This document shows positions 1 to 12,475 of a DNA stretch of 64,000 nucleotides, one piece after another. The position numbers and the translations under genes are program-made. Position 1 is the stretch's first letter, and every line of letters starts with the position of its first letter. Origin of the DNA: Clonostachys chloroleuca (taxonomy: Eukaryota; Ascomycota; Sordariomycetes; Hypocreales; Bionectriaceae); NCBI GenBank assembly GCA_037952775.1, contig JBANAY010000004.1, forward strand, positions 744,001 to 808,000. Direction: 5' to 3'. The notes below the pieces were generated by a model, which saw only the letters and a program-made list of their open reading frames with translations, was not told the origin of the DNA and made no database searches.

Positions 1-581
1 ACTGTTTGGCCCTGGCCTAGGCTCTGTTGAGCTGCTCAGGGCTGGTAGGACAACTATTTCCGTGGTGGATCCACTGTGCAGGTGACGTACATTCAGTTCA
101 CTGAATGGGGTTACAGGGGCGGCACAGAACCCCTCCACCATTCAGCAGCATCCTTATCCTTGGAGCCTGTAGCTTTAGGTAGGTATCTACGGGCTCCGAC
201 AGCGGACCTCATAGGCTGAAATGCATCAATCCGGCTGTCACGGGCGGCACCGATACGTCTGGGTAGAGGGCGGCAGACAGGTGCAAGTTATTGCAAATAT
301 TAAACCCCAAGTAAAAATGCCTTACCTACCTCACTAGCTACGAGGTTTCAGAGCCCATGTCTGCCGAATATTGGGGAGCTGGAAGAAACATGGTAGAAGT
401 GGATCAACGCACTATTCTGATAGGACTGATAACGTTCAAGTCATGGATGTCCTGCTTCACCTGCTTAGCTCTGGAGTGAGCACGGCAGCCAAAAGTCTAA
501 CCAGCTCTTCCGACAACATATAGGCTTCCTGGCTCGCCTTGTATCGATATCCATGTCCGAGCTGATGACACTCTCAGTAGC
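1..581. other. 5' intergenic sequence
   Basis: No convincing gene is seen. The stretch before the BTB gene holds only short frames. The one on the minus strand that overlaps position 582 is antisense to the BTB coding exon. Confidence 0.5.
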
Positions 582-2089
582 ATGGGCGCAGAAGCAGATG
601 TGTCAGAAGGCCCTACTGCCAAAGATGGGGATCCGAGACTCGTCGACGTCGCCCCACGAGGGGACATCATTCTCGACGTGACCTTTGAAACATCCCCAGA
701 AACACTCAAGAAGTGTCGCAAAGCAGCACAGACAGCCGCCAAGAAGAGGGGCCCCAGCAGTCGTCCCGAGTCGCTGGTGGTGGCACAGCCCGCCTTCCAT
801 GCAAAAGTCAGGGTAGCATATCGAGCCAGCCTCGATGCCCTGATGAAGCACTCCAAATACTTTGCCAATCTGCTCTCCAACCCCCATTTTCAAGAGTCGA
901 AGCTCATCACGGATGCGCATGCTCGGATTGCTTCCCAGGATCGAGAGCCCAAAGACGCTGAAGCGAGCGAGCTTCCCTGGATCCCAATCGCGGATGATGA
1001 TGAGGCTACCAGGATGGCGGGGCGTGAGTCCATCTTTGAGGACCTGCTCCTCATCCTTCATGGCAAATCGCCAAAAGCCACTCACGCAACCATGGCCTAC
1101 GTGACCACCCTGGCCATAACTGCAGACCGCTTCGACTGCGCCCCGGTGATTTCTCACGGGTTGAAGGACGAGCTGAAATTCAAGTGGCCCAACACCCGCA
1201 CCAGGCCATATCGTGATGATGCTGGCCGGTTCACTGATGTTGAGCAGACACTCCGCCAGAAGATCCTCGCATCGTGGCTTCTAAACAGGCCGGTATTACA
1301 AGCCTCGACAAAGGAGCTTATTCTACGAGGGTCGAGGATCTGGTACACCTTCAATGACGGCGAGGCAGATGCGGACGACGGAGCATCTTGGTGGAATTTG
1401 TCCGACGGCCTAGAATGTAAGCGTCACCCAGAACAATGCTAATATATTATCTTGTTTCCCACTAACCAACATCCCAAAACCAAGACGAACTACAATATCG
1501 CAGAGAATGTATCCTGAACACCATCGCCTCAGTGCAGCGACACTTTCTAGGTCTATACTCCTCCCGCGAACGCCAGTGCAAGCTGGGATACGACTCCAGC
1601 GCGGCATGCGACTCCTTCCAGCTCGGTCAGATGCTCAAGTTCCTCCTCTCCAAGAACCTCGCCTTCCTGGTCGACTTCAGCCCCTCCTCACTCGACTCCC
1701 TCCCCGACGCCTCCATGCTGGACATCGAGGACCTCCTCTCCGTCCTCAAGCAGTGCCCCAACTACCAGATCGACAAGCACCACACCAACTGCGGCTTGCG
1801 CATCCGGATCGAGCCCATCGTCGACTACATCCGCGCCATGCTGTCGTCCGACGCCGTCTTCGTCTCCCCCTCGGACTGGTCGAGGAACAGGGCGGCCGTA
1901 TCCTGGGCATCATCCGCCAGGGAGGCCGACGGCGACGGCCGCTCGGAGGACAGGCCTGGCCGCCCCTTCGCATTCACCAGGGCGCTGGCGAACGACCCGC
2001 GGCTGCGGTACGAGAATACCATGTACGCCGGCTCCATGGCAAAGAAGCTTTTCTTAGCCGAGTCCTGGGATTGGACGCCGGAGATTTAA
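582..2089 (+). CDS. BTB/POZ-domain protein, two exons
   Basis: Two exons, 582-1416 and 1485-2089, joined across a 68-nt intron (GTAAGC donor at 1417, CTAAC branch near 1462-1466, AAG acceptor at 1484). They give about 479 aa in a continuous frame. Residues about 28-110 read GDIILDVTFE, then a basic linker, then FHAKVRVAYRASLDALMKHSKYFANLLS, the layout of fungal BTB/POZ domains (D-V-F strand, later 'S.YF..ml' helix). The rest is an uncharacterised C-terminal region, ending near a WDWTPEI tail. BTB proteins of this sort are often substrate adaptors or self-associating proteins of unknown role; no ankyrin, Kelch or zinc-finger partner domain is visible. The start is the first in-frame ATG. The gene converges on PIS1. 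The precise function is unknown. Confidence 0.78.
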
Positions 2090-2816
2090 GGGTGCTCGAG
2101 TCTGAGTTTAGATAAACATTATTAGAAACTTGCAACTCAGCTATTTTTATAGTTTTAACATTACAGGAAGTTTATAGAGGTATACATGGGACGAAGATGG
2201 GATCATAAAGGAAGAAATAGCCGACATATTTGATAAATTCAAGTATCTGGAATTCATAGCTGGCTGAAGCACACCCATTGGACATTGGGCATAGAATAAA
2301 AAGACTATTATCATCAAATCCAAAACCGAAGAAACAGTATATATTTCAAACCATTTACAAAACGAAAGACTTGCTGTAGAAGATGCAAGTTACGGGTTCA
2401 CGCTAGACAGTGACCTACACTATCCTTTCACCCCAAAACCCGATCCAAAGTTCCCCATTTACACCTATTGCGCCAACCCATGCTGAAAAGCGCAGCACAT
2501 GGCCACTTTGAAAAATGCTATCAGTTCTGGCGCATAAACCAGGGCTGTTTTATTACAATGAACGATGACAAAAAAGACGATTAAAAAGAGAAAAAAAGGA
2601 AAGAGCTTGGTGAGGGAAGTCGCAATATCGTAGCCTACCTATACCAGCCGTAGGTGGGGTAGGCAACTGATAGTGCGACAAGTACGCTCCCTGTCGGAAT
2701 TCCTCAGATTCCGGAGCTTGGATTCGGCCGTATATCGTGCGTTATTCTCGTTTGTCTTTGATCGGTGGGTTCCAGCTTCAGTTGAGACCGATCGAGGTAG
2801 GTGCTTCCATGCAGAA
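2090..2816. other. convergent 3' spacer between BTB gene and PIS1
   Basis: AT-rich spacer between two converging genes. It should hold both 3' UTRs and polyadenylation regions. No coding signal is seen. Confidence 0.5.
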
Positions 2817-3890
2817 TTAGGCGTTCTTCTTCGCAGGAAGGCCCTTGGCCTTGCGATTCTTCACATCGACCTCAGCAAGCCACTTGCTTGCCTTGACAAG
2901 TTGAATAACGTTAAGGATCTGCTTAATGGCCATGATGGGGAAGCTGATGCCGGCTAGTGCCCAGGGGACAGACGAGTCCATCTTGTTTGCACGGGCAAGC
3001 TCGAGAGCTGCTGCGCTGAAAGGGTCGGGGAAGATCTGACGAAGAAGAGAGCTATTGACAGGGGCTCCAGGCTCGATGCGACCGCCACTGTCCTCCACAG
3101 ATTGGATCAGGTGGGGGGAGAGAAGAGGCGAAGAGAAGGAAAGTAGGTAGAGGGCGATGAAAAAGAGCTCGTTCAGGGCGCAAACGCTAAAGAGAACGTT
3201 CTATTCAAGGAAATCCACCATTAGACAGGGCTGGCATACATTTTCGGAGGGGGAACAAACCTTATTGGTGTAGTACAAGTTGAGCAACCAGCTCTGAGAC
3301 TTGTCGATGTTCTTATGGCTCGAATCAACGCCACCAACAACAAGAGTAGCGTACATATGCATGTAATGGCTGGCAAAGTCGAGTGCGATGAGGCCCTGGA
3401 AGACAATAGCCCATCGTGGGAAGGCAGAGGAAAGGAAAACTAGGAGACAAGAGGTCGTGCAGCGATCGGTGACCATGTCGAGGACGGCGCCGAATCGAGT
3501 TGATTGGTTGAAGTGACGCGCAGCGTAGCCATCCAGGGCATCGAGCAGGCAGGAAATGCTGTAAAGAACGGAGCATGTGCGCGGGTGCAGGGGCATGTAG
3601 TAGAGCGAAGCGAAGGCGAGGACGATGCGTGCGTAGCCTACGAGACAGCGACAGAGTTAGCAACCCAGCCAAGGCTCTTGTAAAATGGGCTCAATGTTTG
3701 TCGTACCGATGATGTTGGGCCAGAAGAGGAAAATGTTCTCGTCATCAGCCGACTCCGAGGTTTCCGGCGCGACGGGATGAGCAGACCCGTTGCCGTTCAT
3801 CTTCAACGAGGCCTGGACATCAATGTCATCAGGAGAGGATTGGGCAGCGGCTGCCTTTGCGGCGCTCTGCCTGGTCTGGCGCGTTGACAT
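2817..3890 (-). CDS. pis1: CDP-diacylglycerol-inositol 3-phosphatidyltransferase (phosphatidylinositol synthase)
   Basis: Three exons on the minus strand: 3890-3707, 3637-3261 and 3200-2817, with introns of 69 and 60 nt; the frame is continuous (314 aa). The enzyme makes phosphatidylinositol from CDP-diacylglycerol and inositol in the ER membrane. The CDP-alcohol phosphatidyltransferase signature DG-x2-AR-x8-G-x3-D-x3-D is complete (D97, G98, A101, R102, G111, D115, D119). An N-terminal hydrophilic region of about 55 residues precedes the first membrane span (IFLFWPNIIGYARIVLAF), and several more hydrophobic spans follow. The YARIV, MHMYAT and NELFFIALYLL blocks are typical of PIS rather than of choline/ethanolamine phosphotransferases. 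The C-terminus is lysine-rich (AKGLPAKKNA). The length fits fungal PIS1, which is longer at the N-terminus than the yeast enzyme. Confidence 0.93.
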
Positions 3891-6800
3891 GTTGGGACGT
3901 TTGCAAATATAAAATAATGGTGTGGTAGTTAGGAGGAGAGTCAGTTCGAGGAATCTGTCAGACGAGCAAAATTGTCGATAGGTAGGTCAGCCAGCGTGGA
4001 GCTGGTCAGTGAACCTTCTGGCACCGGCGACGTGGCAGAAAAAAGGGCCCTTGAAACTTTGACGTCAGATGGCGGTACGGCCGCAGGTGGTCGGAAGAAA
4101 GAGAACAGATGAAACGGATGAGAAGCAAGCTCGGATTGGGATTATAGGAGAGGGAATGAATGGAATGAGAAGACGAAGTTCTTGGCAGGGGGCAGAAGGC
4201 TTTCTCGAGGGACTGTCGCGGCCTGTGAGAGCGACCACCAACTCATCGAACAATCTGTCGACGACGACGTAATTATCCTTTAGGTGGTACGCAAGTCTGG
4301 CAGGTAGGTTAGATAGTGGCAAGGTTACCAAATAGCGTGTGCCTCCGCCACTAAATCTGCCCCTTTGCAGGTCTGTAGCTGCGAACCCGCTCTATAATTT
4401 AAGCCTCCAGCCCGCGACAGGGGTCCCGGGTTTGTCGGTGCCTAGCGAGTGCAGAGATCGGCCGTTGCGATTGAAGGCAGAAAATGTTCGGACTTCCTCT
4501 CACGATTCTCCCCGTGGAAAGCACTCCCAGAATACAAGTCTCGGGTGCCGTTGCACACCGAATTTCCCGATCAACCAACACGCCAGCCCTGCAGTCAAAT
4601 TGACCGCTGGAGCTGCCGAGCGGACAAGATCCGGCCAGCCCGCAGCAATTTGTTATCAATTTGCCAGTAGCACGCCAGCTGATGGAGATGGTTTATGGGG
4701 TGGAGTCTCCATTTGGCGTCTTGGTGGACAGGGACAGCAGCACCGAGCACCAATCAAGGCGCCGTTCATTGGGCATTGACAGATCAGCTCGCAGCAAAAA
4801 CGGACGATACACGAACCGTACTGCCAACAGTCACGCGACACGACCTCAGAGCAGCATGTTGCATTCAGAGAAGGCCCATGGCCGACAGTCAACGGCGTAG
4901 AGCAGGCCATTGACACCTGCAGCAACCAAGAGCTGTCTCACTTCGAGAATCTTCCCATGTCTTGCCGCCATCTCCACGTCAGTTTCTCTCTCTCGCTCGT
5001 CTGACCTCAAAGGTCAATGTGAGTGACCTCAGGGTAAAACTTGCCAGATAATGGCATTCTGGTCCATTTCTGTAACACTTACCCTCCAGCTGTGACCCAA
5101 TGCCTCAAGCCTAGAGCGAGCTTCCGCCTCATGGCTAATCTAGCATAGCATGACAGTCCCTCCAAAAACATTGGTCAATACAAACCTCAACGGCCAGCAC
5201 GGCAGGTTCAGATGAACTCCATGACCTTGGGCCTTAGCGACGCTTGGCTGGCATAGGGGCACAACGCTCATGTTTGTTTTCCACCCGGCTCAGCCGGTCG
5301 CCACTCGTGCAAGCTCATTTCCTTGCTTCGGCACACGCTCAGGCGCGCATAGAGCGTGATAACACGCATGCACCCTGATCTTGTGGGCAGAGGACGACCA
5401 CTCAAACAATTAGCCTCTCAAAAAACTCTGGAAAAGGGAAGGGTCGCTTCTGGAGCATTTGCTGTGAGTGTTGGAGAAGTGGATCATCGCTCAACAAGTG
5501 GTTACCCCATAGGGGCTGCTGTGAGATAGTCTGCAAGTTGATTTCGGGTAAACTCTTTAGCCTCGCGAACGTACTAAATGATGAAGACCATCCGCTTGGC
5601 TCAAGGGAAGGCACTTGAACCTATTTATCACATCAAGGACCCGGGATGTGGGGTCATGCGTGAGGCGGGTTGAGAGAATGAGTTTGGTTGTGCTCATATA
5701 ACAGCCCCTCTGCTGGTTGGCTATGAGCAAAGACAGTATTCAAACCGCAAGGAATATAGGTTGTAGTTGATCTCAACATGGCCGCGCCTGATTTCCCAGC
5801 CAGAATGTGCTGCACGATACCCAAAGCCCGCAGCGCGAGACCTCGCGATAAAACGCAACGCAGTTTACCTCGCAAATCGGTTCAGCGTGCCAAACATATT
5901 TTCTCCTTGATCCTTAGTAGAACAAGTTGATCAGTCTTCTGGGTGATTACGCATTTCCTCTCATGTTGCAGGCACGCAAGACGCCCGTGTTTCTCAGCCC
6001 TACCATAAACCTCCCTGGATGACAAGCAACTGACTTCGCTAATCGGCGTCAGTATTCGTGCCGGGGATCTAATGGAGGGTATAAGTAAATCGTACGATTC
6101 CAAGTAATACAGCAGGGGGCAAATAAGTAGTGTTCATTAGCCCTTGACCTAGGGATCAAAGCACACTATGATACCCTCCATCGCAAGGTGTAAGCCTGCC
6201 GCCGGGACATTTAATCAAACCAGTCAATGAATAGGTGGGTTACTAGCAGCCATCGCCAGGGTCCGTCAGACAGGCCAACGTTAGCTCGCTCTCGGGTTGT
6301 TGCAGTCAACCGTTTTTTCAACCACTCTACAAATCTAAACCAATTAGGAAAACATGCCTCCAGCTAAAATGGCGGAGAGGAGGCAACAAGTCAGGTCGCT
6401 TAGGCCGGCAATGCGACGTTGATCCCGAGGACGGGGCCCAGGTACTCAAGCTTGGACCCCCGGCCTCAGCTTTCGTTCCCGGCGATTGAGTGAGTCGGGT
6501 TCCACGCAAGCAAGTCAACCTTGATGTGTTGTAACCTTCTTAGTGTGGTGTGGGCTAATGCTCGACAGACGTGACCAGGGTGTCCTTGATGGAGCAGTTG
6601 ACGGGTCTCTCCTAGTCTACTCTGGTGCACTTGGCAAGTTTAGATCATCACCCCAATCGGAAACCCCCCGACAAAATGGCCCAAATCTGAGGATTCGCCA
6701 GTCCACTTTCGTCCCTGAATTGATAAGCGAAGAGAGACTGGCATTCAACAAAGTGCCTTTCGTGTCAAAAGTTCGTGTTGACCGTCCGAGTGGCGAGGTG

Positions 6801-9143
6801 TTGTGAATTGGGTTCCATTTCGGGGTCCTCCCAGAGCATTCCTGGTAGACTATCTGCACGCGGATGAACTGCGTTGTCCAATAGATCCTTGCCGAAAGAG
6901 CTGGCAGAGACCCAGTTACTGCACCCTCACCCAATCTCCAAGTTAAGCCTGCATACGTGGGAAGATCGGGATATACAAGGTTCCCAGGGTAGGCGTCCAG
7001 GGTGCACTTCTCTATGCTCACGAGCACCATCGGCGCTGAGAGAGCGTGGCGGTTGTTGTATCAAAAGCAGACAAATGAAACCTCGATCTCACAGACTATT
7101 TCGCATGGCATGAGGCAGGTGCTCTCAGTCCCCGTTGAGCCGGGTAGCACACAGAAATAGCGCCGTTACCTGTAGTATTAGTGCCCGAGTTACGTAGACG
7201 GTGCTGCGTGCCTAGGTATGTACTACCATAGCAGGTAATATGCAGGGCTGAGGTTGGCCCCAGATGCAAGTCGGGTTTAGGAGTGAACAACAATGGCCGT
7301 TTTCGTTGCTCGACGCTCGTGTAGAATGAAACCCTCCATGCAAGAGTGTGGTCATCTCGCTTCCCAGCTTTTCATCCCAGCACATTTGAGCTGGCCGGCC
7401 CTGCCGCTGCTACTGCATGTCTGCAGGTCTGCATAGCGGCAAGACAGTCTAGGCGCTTTGCTAGGGCTTTTCCGGCCTGCAAGTGGCGGGATAGGGTCAC
7501 GCCAGGAAGGATGGCTCGTACACAAGTATGAGTGGCGTTCAACTTGACGACTTGTGAAAGTTTCCTGCCCCTCCCACGTCCTTTGGGGAGCCCCTCATTG
7601 CAACGCGTAGGGTGCGCCTTCCGAAAGCGCCAATCAAGGAGCAGCGTCGTTTCAGTGCTGGCAGAGGACCCCCAAGATCCCGAGATTCCCTCTTGGATGG
7701 CAGCTAAGGTGGGGTGGAGGTCAGCAAGCGGGCCGGAGCATCGCAAGGGTCTACCGTAAAGAGCATGGAAAAAGAAAAATCAGCAAAAGAAAGCCCGCTC
7801 AGGAGGAGACAAGAAGGAGGGGAGTAGCACGCAGGCAGGTTCCAGGTAGATCTCTCCTGCAGCAATGCGGCAAGTGCGCGCAGGACAAGGGCACGTATCT
7901 CAGCTTAGTACCTGCCTGTAGTGCTGCGCCGGGAGATGTGCGAGATGGTACAGCCAAATACCACCTCGAAGCGATGCTTTACACCCACCCAGCTGTCTGA
8001 GGCTACGTGGGAGGCAGGTGCCATTCTGCTGTCCCCTTACAGGTAGTCAGTGTAGGTAGGGTTCAACCTGAAAGATGAGCCGGCAGTTGGGTACATGGTA
8101 TTCGGTACCTCCGTGGGTGAAGGGATCATATAATCCCCTCCCAGGCCTAGAATTTCACGGTCTGGGCTGGACTGGACTGGATTCTATCTGCACCAACAAG
8201 CGCGACTAGGAATCCCCGTGCATCCTGCAAGTGCTGCTTCCAAGATCGGTGCTAGTTCCTCTACATCCAACACGGGTCCTGCACTTGCGCTGGCTGTGGC
8301 TCGTGACTGATCCCCCCAGGCGCGGTCGGTGTATGCCTCTTCTTTTCTCGCGGGCCAGTTCGCAGCCTCTGACGTTTCTTTTTCTCCTCGCCCCGTTCGA
8401 CCGACCGGCCCTTTCTCTTTTCTCACCTCCCGCAATCCTTTACTCTCCACCACGGCCAAGGTTTAGATGAGACGGCCAGTTATCTCTCTGGGACCTACGA
8501 CATACTTAGAGTTCCCCTTCATCTTAGCCCATTTGGCTTAGCGACTGCCGCAAGCCCCCAGTGTGGATGCCATCACCTCGCACTAGGTAGGCTTTTGAAC
8601 CCTTGCTTCTGAAATCCCTTCCTCCCAACCTGCAACCCAGCATTCTGTGGCCGCCGGTCTAGCTAGCCGATCTAACCTGTCTCTTCTTGCTAATAGGTCT
8701 TTTACCCTGTCTGGTGATCCATATTTTTGCGGGAGACAGCGTCACCACTCAGAAACGACGACAACGGCTTCGCCCACTTAGCGGACCCACCACCACAACA
8801 TCTAGCTCTCCCCGTACTCTCTTCAAAGAGCTATTAGAGCTCGTCCTCGAACTTTTTTCCCGCCTCCATTCTCCTCTTTGACTTTCTCTCACTGGCCTCG
8901 ACTTGCCAATTCTTGCACCAGGCTTGATCTTGCTGCCAACGTCATCTTGCTGGCATCATCGTCCTGCCCTTTTCCAGCCTGCGCAGCTCTAGCTCTCGTT
9001 CTAGACCCCGATTTTCGAATCGTCCTGTCGTTCTCTGAACTCTGAAGCTTCCCTTTTTTTGGTCTTAGCAGCCTACTTGGAGCTGGCCCCCAACCCTCCC
9101 GGGCTGCAATCGAAAGTTGAACAGGACGTATATCACAGCAAAG
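3891..9143. other. 5.2-kb gene-free spacer upstream of pyrG
   Basis: Only short frames of 60-146 codons occur, on both strands, with no recognisable domain and no splice-connected series that I could build. Several TAGGTAGG-type motifs are scattered here (near 3979, 4303 and 8050). The last 500 nt or so before 9144 are pyrimidine-rich, as expected for a fungal promoter and 5' leader. No tRNA, 5S rRNA or transposon remnant was recognised. Confidence 0.5.
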
Positions 9144-10241
9144 ATGGCACCGGGTACTCACAGCACGTTGAAGGGCACCTTTGCCCAACGGTCCAAGACA
9201 GTAACACACCCGTTGACCGCCTATCTGTTCAGGTTGATGGATCTAAAGGCCTCCAATCTTTGTTTGAGCGCAGATGTGGCAACTGCACGCGAACTTCTCT
9301 CAATTGCTAACAGGGTGGGACCGTTCATTGTGGTTCTAAAAACGCACCACGATATGGTGTCAGGATGGGACTATGATCCGGAATTTGGTACTGGGAAAAA
9401 GCTCTCCGCCCTAGCCCGAAAGCACGGCTTTCTTATTTTTGAGGACCGTAAATTTGGTGATATCGGGAACACGGTAGAGCTTCAATATACCAGCGGCTCG
9501 GCCAAGATTATCGAGTGGGCTCACATCGTCAATGTCAACATGGTTCCTGGGAAGGCATCAGTCACATCACTCGCCAATGCTGCAAAGAAATGGGAGGAAA
9601 GATCCCATTATTCCGTGAAGACTTCGGTGTCTGTGGGAGGAAGGAGCCGAGGCAGCAACGAGGATGACGAGGATGACGAGGACGACGATGAAGCTGACGT
9701 GGCAGCAACCAGTGAGGGGCGGAAAGGCAGCATTGTTTCTGTCACTACAGTTACCCACCAATATGAGCCCGCCGTCTCCCCACGGTTAGACAAGACTATC
9801 TTGGAGGAAGACTCAGGAGAGTCAGTCTCTAGCTTCGATGAGCCACCGTCGGACCGAGGTCTTTTAATTCTCGCCCAAATGTCAAGTGAAGGCAACTTTA
9901 TGGATGAGAGGTATACAAATGCCTGCGTGGAGGCAGCAAGGGAGCATAAGGATTTCGTCATGGGTTTTGTTTCGCAGCAAAGCCTCAACACCCTGCCCGA
10001 GGATGATTTTATCCACATGACCCCAGGATGCCAACTTCCACCTGAGGAGGAAGAGGAGGGCACCGAAGTCAAGGGAGATGGAAAGGGACAGCAATACAAC
10101 ACCCCTCAGAAACTTGTTGGGATTGCCGGGACTGATATCGTCATTGTTGGACGTGGGATTCTCAAAGCTGGCGATCCTCAAGAGGAGGCCGAGAGGTATC
10201 GCTCTGCAGCTTGGAAGGCATACACCGAGCGAGTTCGATGA
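9144..10241 (+). CDS. pyrG: orotidine 5'-phosphate decarboxylase
   Basis: Single exon of 365 aa. The start is the first ATG ([10 protein letters not shown]); the open frame extends upstream but without an ATG. The enzyme decarboxylates OMP to UMP, the last step of de novo pyrimidine synthesis, in the cytosol. The family signature [13 protein letters not shown] (catalytic K103 with D101 and D106) is present, along with the substrate-binding blocks [22 protein letters not shown] and, near the C-terminus, [15 protein letters not shown]. Residues about 170-245 form a hydrophilic insertion that includes a run of 16 mostly Asp/Glu residues at 9657-9704. Similar insertions are known in pyr-4/ura3 of Sordariomycetes, so it does not suggest inactivation. 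No intron is needed. It is flanked by long spacers on both sides. Confidence 0.95.
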   Translation: MAPGTHSTLKGTFAQRSKTVTHPLTAYLFRLMDLKASNLCLSADVATARELLSIANRVGPFIVVLKTHHDMVSGWDYDPEFGTGKKLSALARKHGFLIFEDRKFGDIGNTVELQYTSGSAKIIEWAHIVNVNMVPGKASVTSLANAAKKWEERSHYSVKTSVSVGGRSRGSNEDDEDDEDDDEADVAATSEGRKGSIVSVTTVTHQYEPAVSPRLDKTILEEDSGESVSSFDEPPSDRGLLILAQMSSEGNFMDERYTNACVEAAREHKDFVMGFVSQQSLNTLPEDDFIHMTPGCQLPPEEEEEGTEVKGDGKGQQYNTPQKLVGIAGTDIVIVGRGILKAGDPQEEAERYRSAAWKAYTERVR

Positions 10242-12475
10242 AAAGGACATGAAAAAATTCAGTCACGGCCCATTCTTCTACCAGTGCCGCGAGAAGTGAG
10301 AACAACAGCCCAGAAATCAAATGAAAGTTAAATACGATATTCCCCTTCACTTAGTTTAGTCTTGTTTTACTTCTTCAGATTATGGCGCTATAAGCCCTTT
10401 TTGGTCATGTATTGGGACGGCAGGTGTTCGATCCAGGTTGGAAATAATATATAAGAATCAAAGTTTCTTGATCACGGTATGGAGTTATGTACATGATACC
10501 TCGTTCGATGTACAGGGGAATATATAAAGCGTGTGTACAACCCTGGCCAAGTTCCACAGCCAGCTTCAAGCAGTACCGTGATAGACCTTGCTCAGGCCAG
10601 ACTGCAGTTAAAACACCCATCAATACCTTTGGCTCAGCAATTGAACGCGCGGGGCGCATCAGTAAAACAGTCATCGGAGGCCTGAAATTTCAAGACGCCT
10701 TTTGCAATGGAGGAAATGGGGCAATGTCTGCATAAGTTATTTGCTACTTGGTCACACTCGGGTATACGCGCATAGTGGCAAACGCATGCCGATTGATTTT
10801 CACAGCCCCTCCTTGGGCCAATTCAAACACGGCACGTCAGCTTTTGATTGCTTGCCATTGGAGGCAGGAGAGCGGCTGATGAATGATGCATAGCCCGGCC
10901 TGAGCAGCTCAGCTTTGTCTAGGTACATTTGATGAAGGCGTACTCCCCAATCACTTGAGACAAAAAGCTCGGGCTGGGCCAATGGGAGCCAATTGGACCA
11001 AGGGAACCGCCCATCTCTGGCGCGGAGGCGTTTTGTGAAACGAGCCGGCCTCTGAGAGATGGGAAGGTACTTTGCAGGTATTGAGATGCGTAGTTCAGGG
11101 GGCCATCACATCCAAGAACATGTACATGGCAGCTACATGATCAATATTTAATCACAGTGCAATCGGGGGAACCAGCTTGCAGGCCGTGTGCGTCGCCGTG
11201 TGAATCCGGAGTAGCACCAACGCAGCTAGTCAAGCCACTCTCAGGCGACAGATGGAATGGGCATCCACAGCAGCAGTGCCGTATACATGTACAGAGCATA
11301 GTATTGGGGAGATATGTATATGTATGCGCACGAGAATAGCATATGCTTGGCCTGGTCATAGATTGGCAATCATGACAGTTTGCACTGCAGTCCGGGAGCT
11401 CTGCTGGTGGTACCTCGCAACCCCAGGTCAGTACATACCTTATTTACGGACATGTACGTCTCCCATCCCACAACACTGTGCCTGATAACAGGTTGCATCG
11501 GAACAAGGACGCCAGTCAATGAGGCGTTCGCCCTAGTGGCGCGCAGTGGCACACCAATCTCCACATTGTCGCGAACGGGAAGCAGTGTATTGACAATTCT
11601 GCTGCCTGCGCGTCTGGAGGTTGGCCGCAGGAAAGGTCATCAGGTCGGCTCCCTGCTCGATTGACATTGTCAATTTAATTATAGGTGCCTCAGCTCATGG
11701 GCCCCACCGCACTTGCATTCAGCGGCTCGCCAGCGCCTGCATGTACTTTTCCCAGGACGGAGGTAGGTAACGTCTTTTTGCTGGCTGAAGACGTCCCTAA
11801 GTTAGCCACCATTAAAATAAAGAACACTAAAACAAAGGAAAATCACAATAGCACCGGTACACAGTTAGCAGGTGGTCCCAGGCAAGGTTTCAAGGTTCCT
11901 TGGCCGGTATTCGATAAGCTCTGCCACCCAATAAAATTGTGGGGACGAGATCTTGAATTAACATACACTTTTGCGCTTTGAATAACCACATTCTAACAAC
12001 CAGGATTTTTTTCTTAATCTGCTCTTCACTTTCTCCCATTCTCTTTGTTAAATGTAATAACTGCCTGGAAGCACCCAGAAGCTTTTCTATAAAACGTTCC
12101 GTACCACTTCTTCACTCGCAGACATCTACTGTTTTTCATGCGATTGCAGAGGGCCGCAGCAGATCCGCCTTTTTTGCTCTCAAATCCACGTCCGATTTGC
12201 TGCATTCCCCCATTGAATTGTGGTTGCGTTTGCCCTGACCACCGACCCTTCACAGTCGACCATCTAAATCGCCTTTTTCTTTCCTCGCATCTGAGCCTAC
12301 ATTCAGTCTGCTAAATATCTACTCTTTCCAAAAGTCAGTTCTGTTTGGCGGGTTACAGGAAACTTTGGAGATAGCGTGATTTTGAAGGACAGGCGGGCAA
12401 AGGAAAAAAAAAAAAAAAAAAAAAAAAGACTTTTTTTTTTTTTTTTTTAATCGGCCGTCCTCCATTATCGAAAAA
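10242..12475. other. spacer between pyrG and the NYN-CCCH gene
   Basis: About 2.2 kb with no supported gene. AT-rich sequence follows pyrG. From about 12000 the plus strand becomes pyrimidine-rich (promoter/leader-like) and ends in a long A-tract/T-tract inverted repeat just before the next ATG. Confidence 0.5.
12404..12448. repeat. A24-GAC-T18 inverted homopolymer pair
   Basis: An uninterrupted run of 24 A (12404-12427) is separated by only GAC from a run of 18 T (12431-12448). The pair is self-complementary and lies 28-72 nt upstream of the start codon of the downstream gene, so it may be part of the 5' UTR. Confidence 0.9.

Noticed and set aside
603..1157. 184-codon minus-strand frame
   Set aside because: Antisense to the BTB-domain exon.
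10420..10440. GTTCGATCC resembling a tRNA B box
   Set aside because: No A box, acceptor stem or cloverleaf can be built around it.
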